IMG/VR virus record: IMGVR_UViG_3300027791_002264
Location: 1 to 64,000 of that record
Strand: one strand, 5' to 3'
Length of the DNA stretch: 64,000 bases
Source of the DNA: a virus
The notes beneath the pieces were generated by a model. The model searched no databases and was not told the origin of the DNA. It saw only the letters and a list, made by a program, of their open reading frames with translations. Within the stretch, counting starts at the first letter, position 1. Each line of letters begins with the position of its first letter. Below are positions 51,755-60,215 of this stretch, piece by piece. The translations under genes and the position numbers were made by a program.

Positions 51755-52924
51755 ATGGATTTAAGAATAACAAAAATATTAGAAAAAGAAAAGATTAGAC
51801 AATCAGATACAATTGAACTGATAGCAAGTGAAAATTTTGCAAGTGAAGATGTAATGGAGTTAGCAGGATCTATATTAACCAATAAGTACGCAGAAGGGTA
51901 TCCAGGTAAGAGATATTATAATGGCTGTGAGCATATGGATGAAATAGAAACTCTTGCAATAGAACAGCTGAAGGAATTATATAATGCCAACTTTGCTAAT
52001 GTTCAGCCTCATTGTGGAGCAAATGCTAATACGGCAGTCTACCAAGCATTCCTAAAACCTGGAGATAAAATACTTGGAATGGATTTAGCAAGCGGTGGTC
52101 ATTTATCACATGGTAGTAAACCTAATATATCTGGTAAAGTTTATGATGCGTATTCTTATGGGGTAGATGAAAATGGATTGTTAGATTATAATGAAATAAG
52201 AAAGATAGCAATTAAGGTACAACCTAAGATGATTGTAGCAGGAGCAAGTGCTTATCCAAGAATCATAAATTGGAAAGAATTCAGAGATATAGCAGATAGT
52301 GTAGGAGCATTACTGTTAGTAGACATGGCACATTATTCAGGATTGATAGCAGGAAATACGTACCCTTCACCAATACCTTATGCAGATGTAGTTACATCTA
52401 CAACACATAAAACTCTAAGAGGACCTAGAGGAGGTATTATATTATGGAACAATTCAGATTACACTAAGCGTATAAATAGTTCTATTTTCCCAGGTACACA
52501 AGGAGGCCCTTTAATGCATATCATAGCAGCAAAGGCTCAATGTTTTATTGAAGCAAATACAGATGAGTTTAAAGAATATACTCGCAATGTAATAGAAAAT
52601 GCTAAAGCAATGTGTGATGTATTCGTAAAGAATGGAGTTTCAGTACAAACTGATGGAACTGATAGTCATATAATATTAATGGATTTATCAAATAGTCAAC
52701 ATAGCGGTAGGGAGTTTGCAGATATATTAGAAGACAATGGAATCACTGTTAATAAAAATGGTATACCTAATGACCCTCGTAGTTTTATAGAAACAAGTGG
52801 AATCCGTATAGGAACAGCGGCAGAAACTACTCGAGGTAGAGATAAGAAATGGTTTAAGGACCTTGCTCAAAAAATATGTATGTTTCTCCACTTATCTAAA
52901 ATTGTCCATAAAAGACCATTTTAA
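51755..52924 (+). CDS. glyA: Serine hydroxymethyltransferase
   Basis: The 389-residue product has LIASENFAS, the NKYAEGYPGKRYYNGC block, QPHCGANANTAVY, the PLP-lysine motif TTHKTLRGPRGG, and TQGGPLMHIIAAKAQ. It converts serine and tetrahydrofolate to glycine and methylene-tetrahydrofolate, the one-carbon donor needed by thymidylate synthase and dCMP hydroxymethylase, both in this window. It is slightly shorter than bacterial enzymes (about 415), with the end cut down. Rare in phages. Confidence 0.97.
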   Translation: MDLRITKILEKEKIRQSDTIELIASENFASEDVMELAGSILTNKYAEGYPGKRYYNGCEHMDEIETLAIEQLKELYNANFANVQPHCGANANTAVYQAFLKPGDKILGMDLASGGHLSHGSKPNISGKVYDAYSYGVDENGLLDYNEIRKIAIKVQPKMIVAGASAYPRIINWKEFRDIADSVGALLLVDMAHYSGLIAGNTYPSPIPYADVVTSTTHKTLRGPRGGIILWNNSDYTKRINSSIFPGTQGGPLMHIIAAKAQCFIEANTDEFKEYTRNVIENAKAMCDVFVKNGVSVQTDGTDSHIILMDLSNSQHSGREFADILEDNGITVNKNGIPNDPRSFIETSGIRIGTAAETTRGRDKKWFKDLAQKICMFLHLSKIVHKRPF

Positions 52925-52939
52925 AAATAATTAAATTTT

Positions 52940-52985
52940 CTTTCAGAACCTATCATAATTTGTTATAATTAAATTAAATACCGAT
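52940..52985 (+). promoter_or_regulatory. Promoter with CTTTCAGAA box upstream of the UV endonuclease
   Basis: CTTTCAGAA (52940-52948), 10-base spacer, TTTGTTAT (52959-52966), 16 bases after TTTG, then TACCGAT (52979-52985), two bases before the ATG at 52988. Box and first spacing match 10534 and 46097. Confidence 0.5.
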
Positions 52986-52987
52986 AT

Positions 52988-53968
52988 ATGAACAAAGACA
53001 CTCAATTAGGTTACTGCTGTATTAATTTAGAACTCCGACCAATTCCTATCACTGTTAATAGAACATGTAGGAAAGCAACATTTCAATCAGGTGGCATTGC
53101 ACATGTAAGCAACCTTGCATTACAAAACATGCGTGATCTTGTGGAGATTATTAAATGGAATGAAAAGAATGGATTTAAGGTTTACCGCATGTCTTCAAAC
53201 ATGATACCTTGGATGTCAGAATATCAACTAAAAGATTTACCAGATTACAAGAAGATATGTACTGTTCTAAAAGGTGCAGGCAATCTTGCTCTTAAGTATG
53301 GCCAAAGGTTAAGTTTTCATCCAGGACCTTTTAATGTTTTAGGATCACCTAATCCTGTACTTGTAGAGAAAACTAAAAAAGAATTAAATCAATCGGCAGA
53401 GATAATGGATATTATGGGATTACCACAATCTCAGAGATTTCCAATTAACATTCATTGTAATGGAGTCTATGGAGACAAGAAAGCTACTTTACAAAGATGG
53501 TCAGATAATTACAGAGACTTGTCAGTATCAGCAAGAAGTAGATTAGTTGTTGAGAATGATGATAAAGGTAGTATGTATTCTGTGAAAGATTTGTATTGGG
53601 GAATCTTTACAGAAGTAAAGGTACCTATTACTTTTGATTTTCATCACCATAGATTTAATGACGGTGGTTTATCTGAAGAGGATGCATTCGTTATGGCAAA
53701 AGAAACGTGGGAATATCATAATGTAAAACCATTATTCCATTATTCATCATGCCGAAGAACATTCGAAGAACCAGGTTGTAAAGCACAGGCACATGCTGAT
53801 TATGTTTACGAAACGATCAATGATTATGGTCATGCGGTAGACATAGAAGTAGAAGCTAAGGCAAAAGAAAAAGCAATCCAAAAATATGTAAAAGATAAAG
53901 GTTCCTTACTAGAATCATATTTACCTTTTGATGTACATATCGACAATCAATTAGTATTAGAAGTTTAA
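52988..53968 (+). CDS. uvsE: UV damage endonuclease (UvsE/UvdE)
   Basis: The 326-residue product has the UvdE pattern: LGYCCINLELR at the start, VYRMSSNMIPWMS, RLSFHPGPFNVLGS, INIHCNGVYGDK and VPITFDFHHHRFN, which supply the metal-binding His, Asp and Glu of the TIM-barrel site. The enzyme nicks 5' to UV photoproducts. T4 uses unrelated DenV. It may be a sign of a sunlit marine or freshwater niche (inference). Confidence 0.95.
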   Translation: MNKDTQLGYCCINLELRPIPITVNRTCRKATFQSGGIAHVSNLALQNMRDLVEIIKWNEKNGFKVYRMSSNMIPWMSEYQLKDLPDYKKICTVLKGAGNLALKYGQRLSFHPGPFNVLGSPNPVLVEKTKKELNQSAEIMDIMGLPQSQRFPINIHCNGVYGDKKATLQRWSDNYRDLSVSARSRLVVENDDKGSMYSVKDLYWGIFTEVKVPITFDFHHHRFNDGGLSEEDAFVMAKETWEYHNVKPLFHYSSCRRTFEEPGCKAQAHADYVYETINDYGHAVDIEVEAKAKEKAIQKYVKDKGSLLESYLPFDVHIDNQLVLEV

Positions 53969-53982
53969 TTAAAAACAATGTT

Positions 53983-54273
53983 ATGATTAAAATTATTAAA
54001 GAAAAACCAATTAAAAGCACAACATCAGTTGAAGGTATATTAATACAAGTTACTGGTGGCCAATGGTATGGAATTACTAGATTTAGACCTGCAAGAAACC
54101 CTTGGTTAGGTAGAGGTAGTAAATCAACCACAACAGGAAGAATGGAATTTACAAGCGGTAGTGAAACATTTCAACAAGCTTATAAAGAAAAACCAACCTT
54201 TGAAGAATTAAAAGAAACTTTAATGTCTGTATTAAATGGAGCTGAGCCTGTTAAATATAAAATCCATTATTAA
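53983..54273 (+). CDS. Hypothetical protein, 96 residues
   Basis: A basic protein with a Gly/Arg/Thr-rich centre (RFRPARNPWLGRGSKSTT). It resembles a single-domain nucleic-acid-binding protein but no known family is visible. Its stop overlaps the next start. Confidence 0.6.
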   Translation: MIKIIKEKPIKSTTSVEGILIQVTGGQWYGITRFRPARNPWLGRGSKSTTTGRMEFTSGSETFQQAYKEKPTFEELKETLMSVLNGAEPVKYKIHY

Positions 54274-54437
54274 TGGGAACAATAATGGAAATGTTTGGCT
54301 GCCTATTTATTGTAGGTTTAAGTTTTGTTTTTCATTGTGTTGTTTGGGAAGATGATTGGGTTAAGAAGTGGTATTGGAAAGTATTAATAGGTGGCGGCAT
54401 AATTGCAATATGCTTTGCAGCAGTATTAGGTTATTAA
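54273..54437 (+). CDS. Small membrane protein, 54 residues
   Basis: Two hydrophobic segments (about 8-24 and 37-54) around a charged loop (WEDDWVKKW). It starts in the stop of the previous gene. A small membrane protein of unknown role. Confidence 0.6.
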   Translation: MGTIMEMFGCLFIVGLSFVFHCVVWEDDWVKKWYWKVLIGGGIIAICFAAVLGY

Positions 54438-54449
54438 AAATGATTATAC

Positions 54450-54461
54450 TATAATAATAAA
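54450..54461 (+). promoter_or_regulatory. Promoter-like TATAATAATAAA motif before the odd tRNA-like gene
   Basis: TATAATAATAAA, a 12-base match to the recurring late-type motif, lies six bases upstream of the tRNA-like gene start (54467), suggesting a specific transcript for this RNA. Confidence 0.4.
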
Positions 54462-54466
54462 AACAT

Positions 54467-54581
54467 GGAGGGTTAGCCAAGTGGTAACGGCGCTATACCT
54501 TTTAAGGATTGAAAAGCAATGCTAGCTGCGCAAAGTAAATCTTAGGTATGGAAATCAGGGGTTCGATTCCCCTACCCACCA
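54467..54581 (+). tRNA. tRNA-like gene with an enlarged anticodon loop (about 40-base insert)
   Basis: Cloverleaf ends are clear: acceptor GGAGGGT/ACCCACC (one A-A mismatch at pair 3), D-arm GCC/GGC, T-arm AGGGG-TTCGATT-CCCCT, discriminator A at 54581. The anticodon stem CTATACC pairs with GGTATGG, but about 45 bases lie inside it. If a loop CTTTTAA (54499-54505) is the mature one, the insert is about 54506-54545 and the anticodon is TTT (Lys). The insert folds: TAAG(G)ATT with AATCTTA. It is far too small for a group I intron. Whether it is spliced is unknown. Confidence 0.5.
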
Positions 54582-54753
54582 GCTCTTAAATAGGTTAACA
54601 CCGAACAACGAGGCGTCAAATCTCACGCCTACAAACCGAAAGGTGGAGTTTAAGTGGAGTATTGTTAATAACTTTTGAAAATAATTAGAAATTTATGGCC
54701 AGAATTGTTAAAAATTGATTATATTTATATAATAATTAAAACAAACGGAAACT
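54582..54753 (+). other. Non-coding, structured region between tRNA-like gene and cca
   Basis: No reading frame of note. AGGCGT/ACGCCT (54611-54616 with 54625-54630) forms a perfect 6-bp hairpin, and ACC-GAAA-GGT (54635-54644) is a GNRA tetraloop. It could be part of an RNA extending from the tRNA-like gene. A near-terminal AT-rich stretch (ATATTTATATAATAATTAAA) precedes cca. Confidence 0.5.
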
Positions 54754-55479
54754 ATGGAACATAAAATATTTGAAGTCGGTGGTTGTGTAAGGGACGAAAT
54801 CTTAGGAGTCCATACAAAAGACATCGATTTTACTTTTGTATTAAGTAATACTGATATGACAGTAGAAGAAGGGTGGAACAGAATGCTATCTATCCTTGAA
54901 TCTGACGGATTTAAAATATTCCTAAAAACACCAGACTGTTTTACTGTTAGGGCAATGTTTCCTAACGGACATGAACATGAAGGCTTAGTTGCTGATTTTG
55001 TTATGTCTAGGAAAGAAATAGGAGTTATACCTGGAACTAGAAAACCTATATTAGAATTAGGAACATTGGAGGATGACTTAATCCGAAGAGATTTTACTCT
55101 CAATGCCTTATGTAAAGATGAGAATGGTAATATCATAGATTTATTTAATGGAGTTGAAGATTTAAATAATAGAATTCTTAAGACTCCGTTACCTCCAATG
55201 AAAACATTAATGGATGATCCATTAAGAATGCTAAGAGGTTTAAGATTTTGCATCACTAAAGATTTTACTATTGATGATGAATTATGGAACTGTATGTTAG
55301 AGCCAGGTTTGTTATTTAAAATGAAAGATGTAGTTTCTCAAGAAAGAATCAGAGAAGAAGTTACTAAAATGTTTAAACATGATACTCTTAAGAGTTTAAA
55401 TCTTTTAAGAACTATACCTGGATTGATGGAAGTTATATTAAAAGATGGAATGTGGTTAATGCCAACAACTAAAAAATAA
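54754..55479 (+). CDS. cca: CCA-adding tRNA nucleotidyltransferase / poly(A) polymerase-like
   Basis: The 241-residue product begins with the nucleotidyltransferase motif FEVGGCVRDEILG, then KDIDFTFVL (catalytic Asp pair), a RRDFTLNAL block and a DDPLRMLRGLRF helix, the marks of class II CCA-adding enzymes. It lacks most of the C-terminal body and tail domains (usual 370-410 residues). It would add or repair CCA on the phage tRNAs and tmRNA, which do not encode CCA, and it follows the odd tRNA. Confidence 0.93.
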   Translation: MEHKIFEVGGCVRDEILGVHTKDIDFTFVLSNTDMTVEEGWNRMLSILESDGFKIFLKTPDCFTVRAMFPNGHEHEGLVADFVMSRKEIGVIPGTRKPILELGTLEDDLIRRDFTLNALCKDENGNIIDLFNGVEDLNNRILKTPLPPMKTLMDDPLRMLRGLRFCITKDFTIDDELWNCMLEPGLLFKMKDVVSQERIREEVTKMFKHDTLKSLNLLRTIPGLMEVILKDGMWLMPTTKK

Positions 55480-55482
55480 GAT

Positions 55483-55785
55483 ATGAAAAAGAAGATTAAA
55501 TTAGAAACTCATATGGGAATTGCATTTTCAACAATAGGTGGACAAAAATACTTATTTCCAGGATGGATCCCAGTAGAAGATCATATATCATTTGATGATG
55601 TAGAGGTTACTAATCCTTATGCAAATCAAAAATCAGAGACTTATACAATTACTGGATCAAGAGGCGATAAATATACTGTAACAAACCGAAGTGGCAAATT
55701 CTCATGTGATTGCCCTGCAGGTAAATTTCGTGGATCTTGTAAACATTCAACACAAGTCCAGAAAGAATTAAGCTTGGTTGAATAA
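55483..55785 (+). CDS. SWIM-type zinc finger protein
   Basis: The 100-residue product ends with SCDCPAGKFRGSCKH, the C-x-C...C-x-H zinc pattern of SWIM fingers. The N-terminal half is beta-rich. It begins three bases after cca. SWIM fingers usually bind nucleic acid or mediate protein contacts. Confidence 0.8.
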   Translation: MKKKIKLETHMGIAFSTIGGQKYLFPGWIPVEDHISFDDVEVTNPYANQKSETYTITGSRGDKYTVTNRSGKFSCDCPAGKFRGSCKHSTQVQKELSLVE

Positions 55786-55808
55786 ATAAAGAAAAACAAA
55801 TATTAATT

Positions 55809-56801
55809 ATGATAAATTTTTCATACGGACTAGCTAAGACTGGTGGCGGAGCAGCAAGCGATTGGGCATTCGGAACTGATCTAGGAATAGCAACAAATGC
55901 GCAAAGGAATACTAGTATAACTCCACTAAGATCAGACGTTAAGACTGCAACAGTTACATCATTAGGTGTAGGATATTCTTCCACCCTAAACGGACCTATC
56001 CAATGTAGTGTTTCAGGTGGAACTGGAAATGGTGCAATTGTACAAATAGATACAACACCTACTGGTATTTTAATTGCTAATTCAGTAATTAACCCAACTG
56101 CTGGTTTTACAGCTTTTCAAAACGGTAGAATAATAGGTTATAATGTTGACAATTCAGCTTATTCTTTTGTAAGAGATACTGCAACCGGGGCAAACACTAT
56201 TTCAGGAACAACTACAGCGCTTACGACTACTTCAAACGGAGGAGGAACTGGTGCTACAGTTTTATTAACAGTAACAAACGGATCTGTAACAAGAACTCAA
56301 ATTAGCGGAGTAGGATCAGGATATGTAGCTGGTGAAATTATCAGTGTTTCTGTAGCTAATATGCAAGCAGCAATGAATGTATTAAATGGTGGTGCTACGG
56401 TAATTGCCGATAAGATAGATTTATTCATAACTGAAGCTAATATTACAAATGGGTTATTAAGAATAGTAAATGTATTAAACGGAGGTACTGGTTATACTGC
56501 TGCTGATGTATTAACATTACAAGAAATAGGAGGAGCAGAAACTGGAACAGCTACTATAACTGTAGCTACATTAGGACTTGGTTTAAGTTTAAACTCATCT
56601 CCAAATAATAGATATCCTAGAGCAGTTAAAACATCAACAGGAACACAGGCCGCTTCAAAAACAATTGAATTTGTTGGTTTGGATGATGTTAATGTTATTA
56701 TAGGTGGATTTACTTCTGGTACAGTATTTCCTTTTAGCTTTAAACAAATTATAGATGCTGGTACTGATGCCGCATTAGGAGAGATTACTATTTTATATTA
56801 A
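55809..56801 (+). CDS. Beta-rich virion-like protein
   Basis: The 330-residue product is Gly/Thr/Ser/Asn-rich with repeats built around GVGYSST, GSGYVAGE and GTGYTAADVLTL, typical of fibre or head decoration proteins. No signal peptide. It probably decorates the capsid or a tail appendage. It is followed by a membrane protein and the second group of internal proteins. Confidence 0.65.
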   Translation: MINFSYGLAKTGGGAASDWAFGTDLGIATNAQRNTSITPLRSDVKTATVTSLGVGYSSTLNGPIQCSVSGGTGNGAIVQIDTTPTGILIANSVINPTAGFTAFQNGRIIGYNVDNSAYSFVRDTATGANTISGTTTALTTTSNGGGTGATVLLTVTNGSVTRTQISGVGSGYVAGEIISVSVANMQAAMNVLNGGATVIADKIDLFITEANITNGLLRIVNVLNGGTGYTAADVLTLQEIGGAETGTATITVATLGLGLSLNSSPNNRYPRAVKTSTGTQAASKTIEFVGLDDVNVIIGGFTSGTVFPFSFKQIIDAGTDAALGEITILY

Positions 56802-56822
56802 AACAAAAAATAAATTTAAAAG

Positions 56823-57011
56823 ATGGAAAAAGCAAAAGAATTATTTGGAAAAGTAGTAAGTTGGATTGACTCAAAAGGTTTCTCTGCTTTATTATCATTA
56901 GGTCTAGGTTTAGGTCTTTGGGTATTTGGTTATAAGATATATGCTGGAATTGCTTTTGGTGTATTCTTAACTAGAAACTGGGATCTACTCAGAGGATGGA
57001 TAAAGAAATAA
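56823..57011 (+). CDS. Small membrane protein, 62 residues
   Basis: An N-terminal charged helix is followed by a membrane segment (about 17-48, ALLSLGLGLGLWVFGYKIYAG). Not recognised. Confidence 0.6.
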   Translation: MEKAKELFGKVVSWIDSKGFSALLSLGLGLGLWVFGYKIYAGIAFGVFLTRNWDLLRGWIKK

Positions 57012-57130
57012 TTTTAAAAGGAAAATCACCTCAGTTCATTTTTTGTTACTGGGATGATTATTCTATTTTACCAATAGAAAAGATTAAAGAAAAGATTAAA
57101 GAAAAGATTAAAACAAAGAAATTAAAATGA
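56996..57130 (+). CDS. Tiny Lys-rich protein with triple repeat, 44 residues
   Basis: The start at 56996 overlaps the previous gene, and its TGA overlaps the next ATG (57127). The C-terminal half is a triple repeat of KIKE encoded by AAGATTAAAGAA copies (about 57080-57113). Coupling supports a real gene, but the repeat could also be a spacer. Confidence 0.5.
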   Translation: MDKEIILKGKSPQFIFCYWDDYSILPIEKIKEKIKEKIKTKKLK

Positions 57131-57828
57131 AATACATACAATCATTTAAATCAATTAATGAAGGTGATGATACTATAGGAGGTCTTAATAAAATGGCATC
57201 TACTGATTTAGAAAGAATCGCTGACTATGCTGATATGATTAAAGATAGAATGTCACAAGGACAACAATTAGATGCTTGGATGTATTCTAAAATTTCAGAT
57301 TCAGTTAAAAACCTAAATTCAGTTCATGATACAATGGATGGTAATGATGGTGTTGTTGAAGCAAAATCATTCGGAGCTAAGGAGATAATGAAGGAATTAA
57401 AGAATAGCGGTGATTGGGGAGATTTAGCTGATCAGGTTTATATGAAATCAGGTAATATGGTATTTGTAGACACTTTTTTCTATGGAGAAGAAAGAGCTAT
57501 GAAACAATTAGAAGATTCTTGGAAGAAAGGTGGTAACAATTATGATTATTGGAATAAAGAATATGGTGTTGATTTTAAAATAGTAGATACCTTTTCTGAA
57601 ATAAAAGCACAAGGTAGACATAAAAAATTAACAAAGGATGGGATTGTTGGTGTTGTGTTAAAAGTTACTCCTGGTAAAATATCAGAATCAGTAGTTAATG
57701 AAGGTAAAGGTGCAGAGCAATATTTTGGCGATTTAAAATATAACTACACAAAATCATTACGCTATCTAGATAAAGATGAAAAAAAGGAATATAATAAATT
57801 AGCTAAAGATTTCTTTTCTAAAATATAA
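57127..57828 (+). CDS. Internal protein with targeting N-terminus, 233 residues
   Basis: KYIQSFKSINEGDD ends at an INE cleavage-like site. A later ISESVVNEGKGAE (about 190) is encoded by a copy of the linker repeat (57685-57708). Central part helical then mixed with KQLEDSWKKGG. It opens the second block of such genes. Confidence 0.65.
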   Translation: MKYIQSFKSINEGDDTIGGLNKMASTDLERIADYADMIKDRMSQGQQLDAWMYSKISDSVKNLNSVHDTMDGNDGVVEAKSFGAKEIMKELKNSGDWGDLADQVYMKSGNMVFVDTFFYGEERAMKQLEDSWKKGGNNYDYWNKEYGVDFKIVDTFSEIKAQGRHKKLTKDGIVGVVLKVTPGKISESVVNEGKGAEQYFGDLKYNYTKSLRYLDKDEKKEYNKLAKDFFSKI

Positions 57829-57854
57829 GAATCAGTTAAATAAAATTAAAGATA

Positions 57855-58589
57855 ATGAAATACATTAAATTATTTGAAAAGTTTACTAAAGAATATCAAA
57901 CTAAGATAGACCTTAAAGATTTTAAGAAAATCAAAAAAGGATCTATGATTCAGTATATGGGTGTTCCTGTTGAGGTTGTAGATAATAGCGGTTATGTATT
58001 AAAATTAAAAGATGATGACGGTAAAATCTTTGTAGTCAACAAAGGTCAATTTGATCATGGTGGAAGAATTAATGAAGCAAAAGACAATCTTTATTTACAG
58101 TTACATAAAAAATATGCTGAACAAATCAAAGGACTTAAAGCAAAGAAGATTAAGAAACTAACTGATTTGGTAAGTGTACAACGAAGGTCAATGGAAGAAA
58201 GAGAAGATTACTTCGATATGGATTCTAAGAAAAAGAAAGAACTTACAGCAGAATACGATGAAGAAAGAAAACTGTTTAAGAAATATATGGGTCGTGATTA
58301 TTCAGTAATGTTACCTAAAGGAACAGAATCTCTCAGAGAAGCTTCATCTACTGATGGTGGGGATAAATCAAATGGTAATGCTCATCATGAAGACCATAAA
58401 GAAAAAAGCATAGCTCAGCATTGGAAAGATACATACGGAGAAGAATTTAGTTCAAAATATCCAGCCATTGGTAAAATGCTTAAACAGAGACCAGGTATGG
58501 ATAAAAGAGAACTTAAAAGAATATGGGATGAAACTTATGGTGAAAACTTTGAGGAGCAATATCCTGCGCTATATAACAAATTAGATTAA
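57855..58589 (+). CDS. Internal protein with targeting N-terminus, 244 residues
   Basis: KYIKLFEKFTKEYQ is a good targeting match with an early KE rather than xxE ending; RINEAKDN (about 73) and ESLREASS (about 156) are further cleavage-like sites. The final segment repeats DTYGEEFSSKYPAIGKML and ETYGENFEEQYPALYNKL, an internal duplicated motif. Confidence 0.62.
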   Translation: MKYIKLFEKFTKEYQTKIDLKDFKKIKKGSMIQYMGVPVEVVDNSGYVLKLKDDDGKIFVVNKGQFDHGGRINEAKDNLYLQLHKKYAEQIKGLKAKKIKKLTDLVSVQRRSMEEREDYFDMDSKKKKELTAEYDEERKLFKKYMGRDYSVMLPKGTESLREASSTDGGDKSNGNAHHEDHKEKSIAQHWKDTYGEEFSSKYPAIGKMLKQRPGMDKRELKRIWDETYGENFEEQYPALYNKLD

Positions 58590-58593
58590 AACC

Positions 58594-59877
58594 ATGAAAC
58601 ATATTAAAACATTTGAAAAGATTAATGAGCTAAGATCCGATATGATATCTGGAACAAGCGGAAGAAGAATAGATTCTTTAGAAGATAAAAAATATGAATT
58701 AAAGAAAGATGTTAAAGGTGCTACGATTGGAAGCTTTTCAAATGTAACACTCCCTAAAGGAACTATTATTTATAATTTACCTGGCGGATTATTTGCCGAT
58801 CATTTTTCTCTAAAGAATAAGTATTCGAGTAGATCATCACAAGGTCCACAGTATTTTGACAAGCCTGACTTTAAAGGTATAATGATTAGACAAATACCAG
58901 ATGTCTTAGCTGCTATCGAAAAGAACAGTAAAGTTTTAGAATCAATTACTGAAGGAACATATAATTCAAAGAATCATATAGGATCTACTTCTGATGGGCA
59001 AGGTTCTAATGCCGAGATTTATAAAAAAGGAAAAGGGTATTATGTAGTTGTTAGTGGTGAAGCTGATTATGATTTTGATGCAAAGAATGATAAAGAGTTA
59101 TTAAAAAAGTTAAAAGATAATGAATTTGATTCTACTGATATATTAGAATCGGTTAATGAAGCTAAAAGAGCTGGTCTTTCTAAAGAAGAAACTCTAAAAG
59201 TTGCACAGAAATTTGCAAAAGCTTTATCAAAAGTAGATGGTGTAAAGGTTACAGTTAGTAAAGGTCATGAAGAAGATTCATTTGATTTAGATTATGATGG
59301 TGAAGAATACGATGGTGGTTCATATAATATTAATGATGATGGTTCAGTAGTTAATATGGCAGTTAGACATCCTAAAACAAAAGTATCGCCAACTTATGGT
59401 AACATTAACGATGATGTTGCTACAATTGTAAAGACTATTAAGAAGTTACCTAAGATGTTAGGCGAAGGTACTGTTATTGATTTAAGATTAGTTAATGAAA
59501 ATGTTAATGATGAAATTGAAATGGCATTAATGAATTGGTTAAATACTTTAGCTGATGGTGATGCTGTTAATATGTCAGATCTTTATTTAGACAACGGTAT
59601 TCTTTTAGGAACTGTTGCCAAAGAAATAAAACAAGGAAGAGAACAGATTCAAGAATATTTTGAAATGTTTTTAAAGAAAAGCCCAATCGGAAGTATTGAT
59701 ACTTTTATTTTACAAAACTTTGGAGATGTTTGTATTTCTGATGGTACTTATACATTTGAAATTGACGGTGAAGGTGGTAACAGAGAATCAGTTGCAGCAA
59801 GATATACTTATGTATGGAAAAAAGAAAATGAAAAATGGATGATTGCAACACATCACTCATCAGTAAACCCTAAATAA
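58594..59877 (+). CDS. Internal protein with SnoaL/NTF2-like C-terminal domain
   Basis: KHIKTFEKINELRSD is a targeting match. Sites ESITEGTYN (about 125) and ESVNEAKRAG (about 188) divide segments. The C-terminal domain (about 305-427) with DEIEMALMNWLNTLADGD and VAARYTYVWKKENEKWMIATHHSS matches the NTF2/SnoaL (calmodulin-kinase association) pattern. A packaged SnoaL fold is unusual. Confidence 0.65.
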   Translation: MKHIKTFEKINELRSDMISGTSGRRIDSLEDKKYELKKDVKGATIGSFSNVTLPKGTIIYNLPGGLFADHFSLKNKYSSRSSQGPQYFDKPDFKGIMIRQIPDVLAAIEKNSKVLESITEGTYNSKNHIGSTSDGQGSNAEIYKKGKGYYVVVSGEADYDFDAKNDKELLKKLKDNEFDSTDILESVNEAKRAGLSKEETLKVAQKFAKALSKVDGVKVTVSKGHEEDSFDLDYDGEEYDGGSYNINDDGSVVNMAVRHPKTKVSPTYGNINDDVATIVKTIKKLPKMLGEGTVIDLRLVNENVNDEIEMALMNWLNTLADGDAVNMSDLYLDNGILLGTVAKEIKQGREQIQEYFEMFLKKSPIGSIDTFILQNFGDVCISDGTYTFEIDGEGGNRESVAARYTYVWKKENEKWMIATHHSSVNPK

Positions 59878-59878
59878 G

Positions 59879-60214
59879 ATGAAATATTTAAAAGACTTTG
59901 ATTTAATAAATGAAGGAAGACCTATGTTCCAAGATACTCCTAATGAGTTAGCTTATTTAGATTTTAAAAAATGGGCATATAAGAACAGAGGTAAGATCAA
60001 AAAAGAACTTGCTGGTATTACAGATGGTACTAAATTATTCATTGCCTTAAGACAAGTGTGGATGGATTGGGCAAACAAGAATGCAAAAGAATGGAGTTAT
60101 CTTCATTCAACTGATGTTGCAAGAAAAGATTTTGGCAGAGCTTTAGCTATAATGCTAAAAACAGATGATCTTATTATAAAAAAATCTGGTAATAAATTAA
60201 TAGATTTAAAATAA
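59879..60214 (+). CDS. Small internal protein with targeting N-terminus, 111 residues
   Basis: KYLKDFDLINEGRP ends at an INE site. The remainder is helical with three Trp residues and no known motif. It starts one base after the previous stop. Confidence 0.6.
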   Translation: MKYLKDFDLINEGRPMFQDTPNELAYLDFKKWAYKNRGKIKKELAGITDGTKLFIALRQVWMDWANKNAKEWSYLHSTDVARKDFGRALAIMLKTDDLIIKKSGNKLIDLK

Positions 60215-60215
60215 C

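Noticed and set aside
54467-54581. Group I intron in the tRNA-like gene
   Set aside because: The insert is about 40 bases; group I introns need roughly 200 or more, and no core elements are visible.
54708-55256. Minus-strand 182-residue frame over cca
   Set aside because: The plus-strand frame contains the nucleotidyltransferase motifs; the minus frame shows none.
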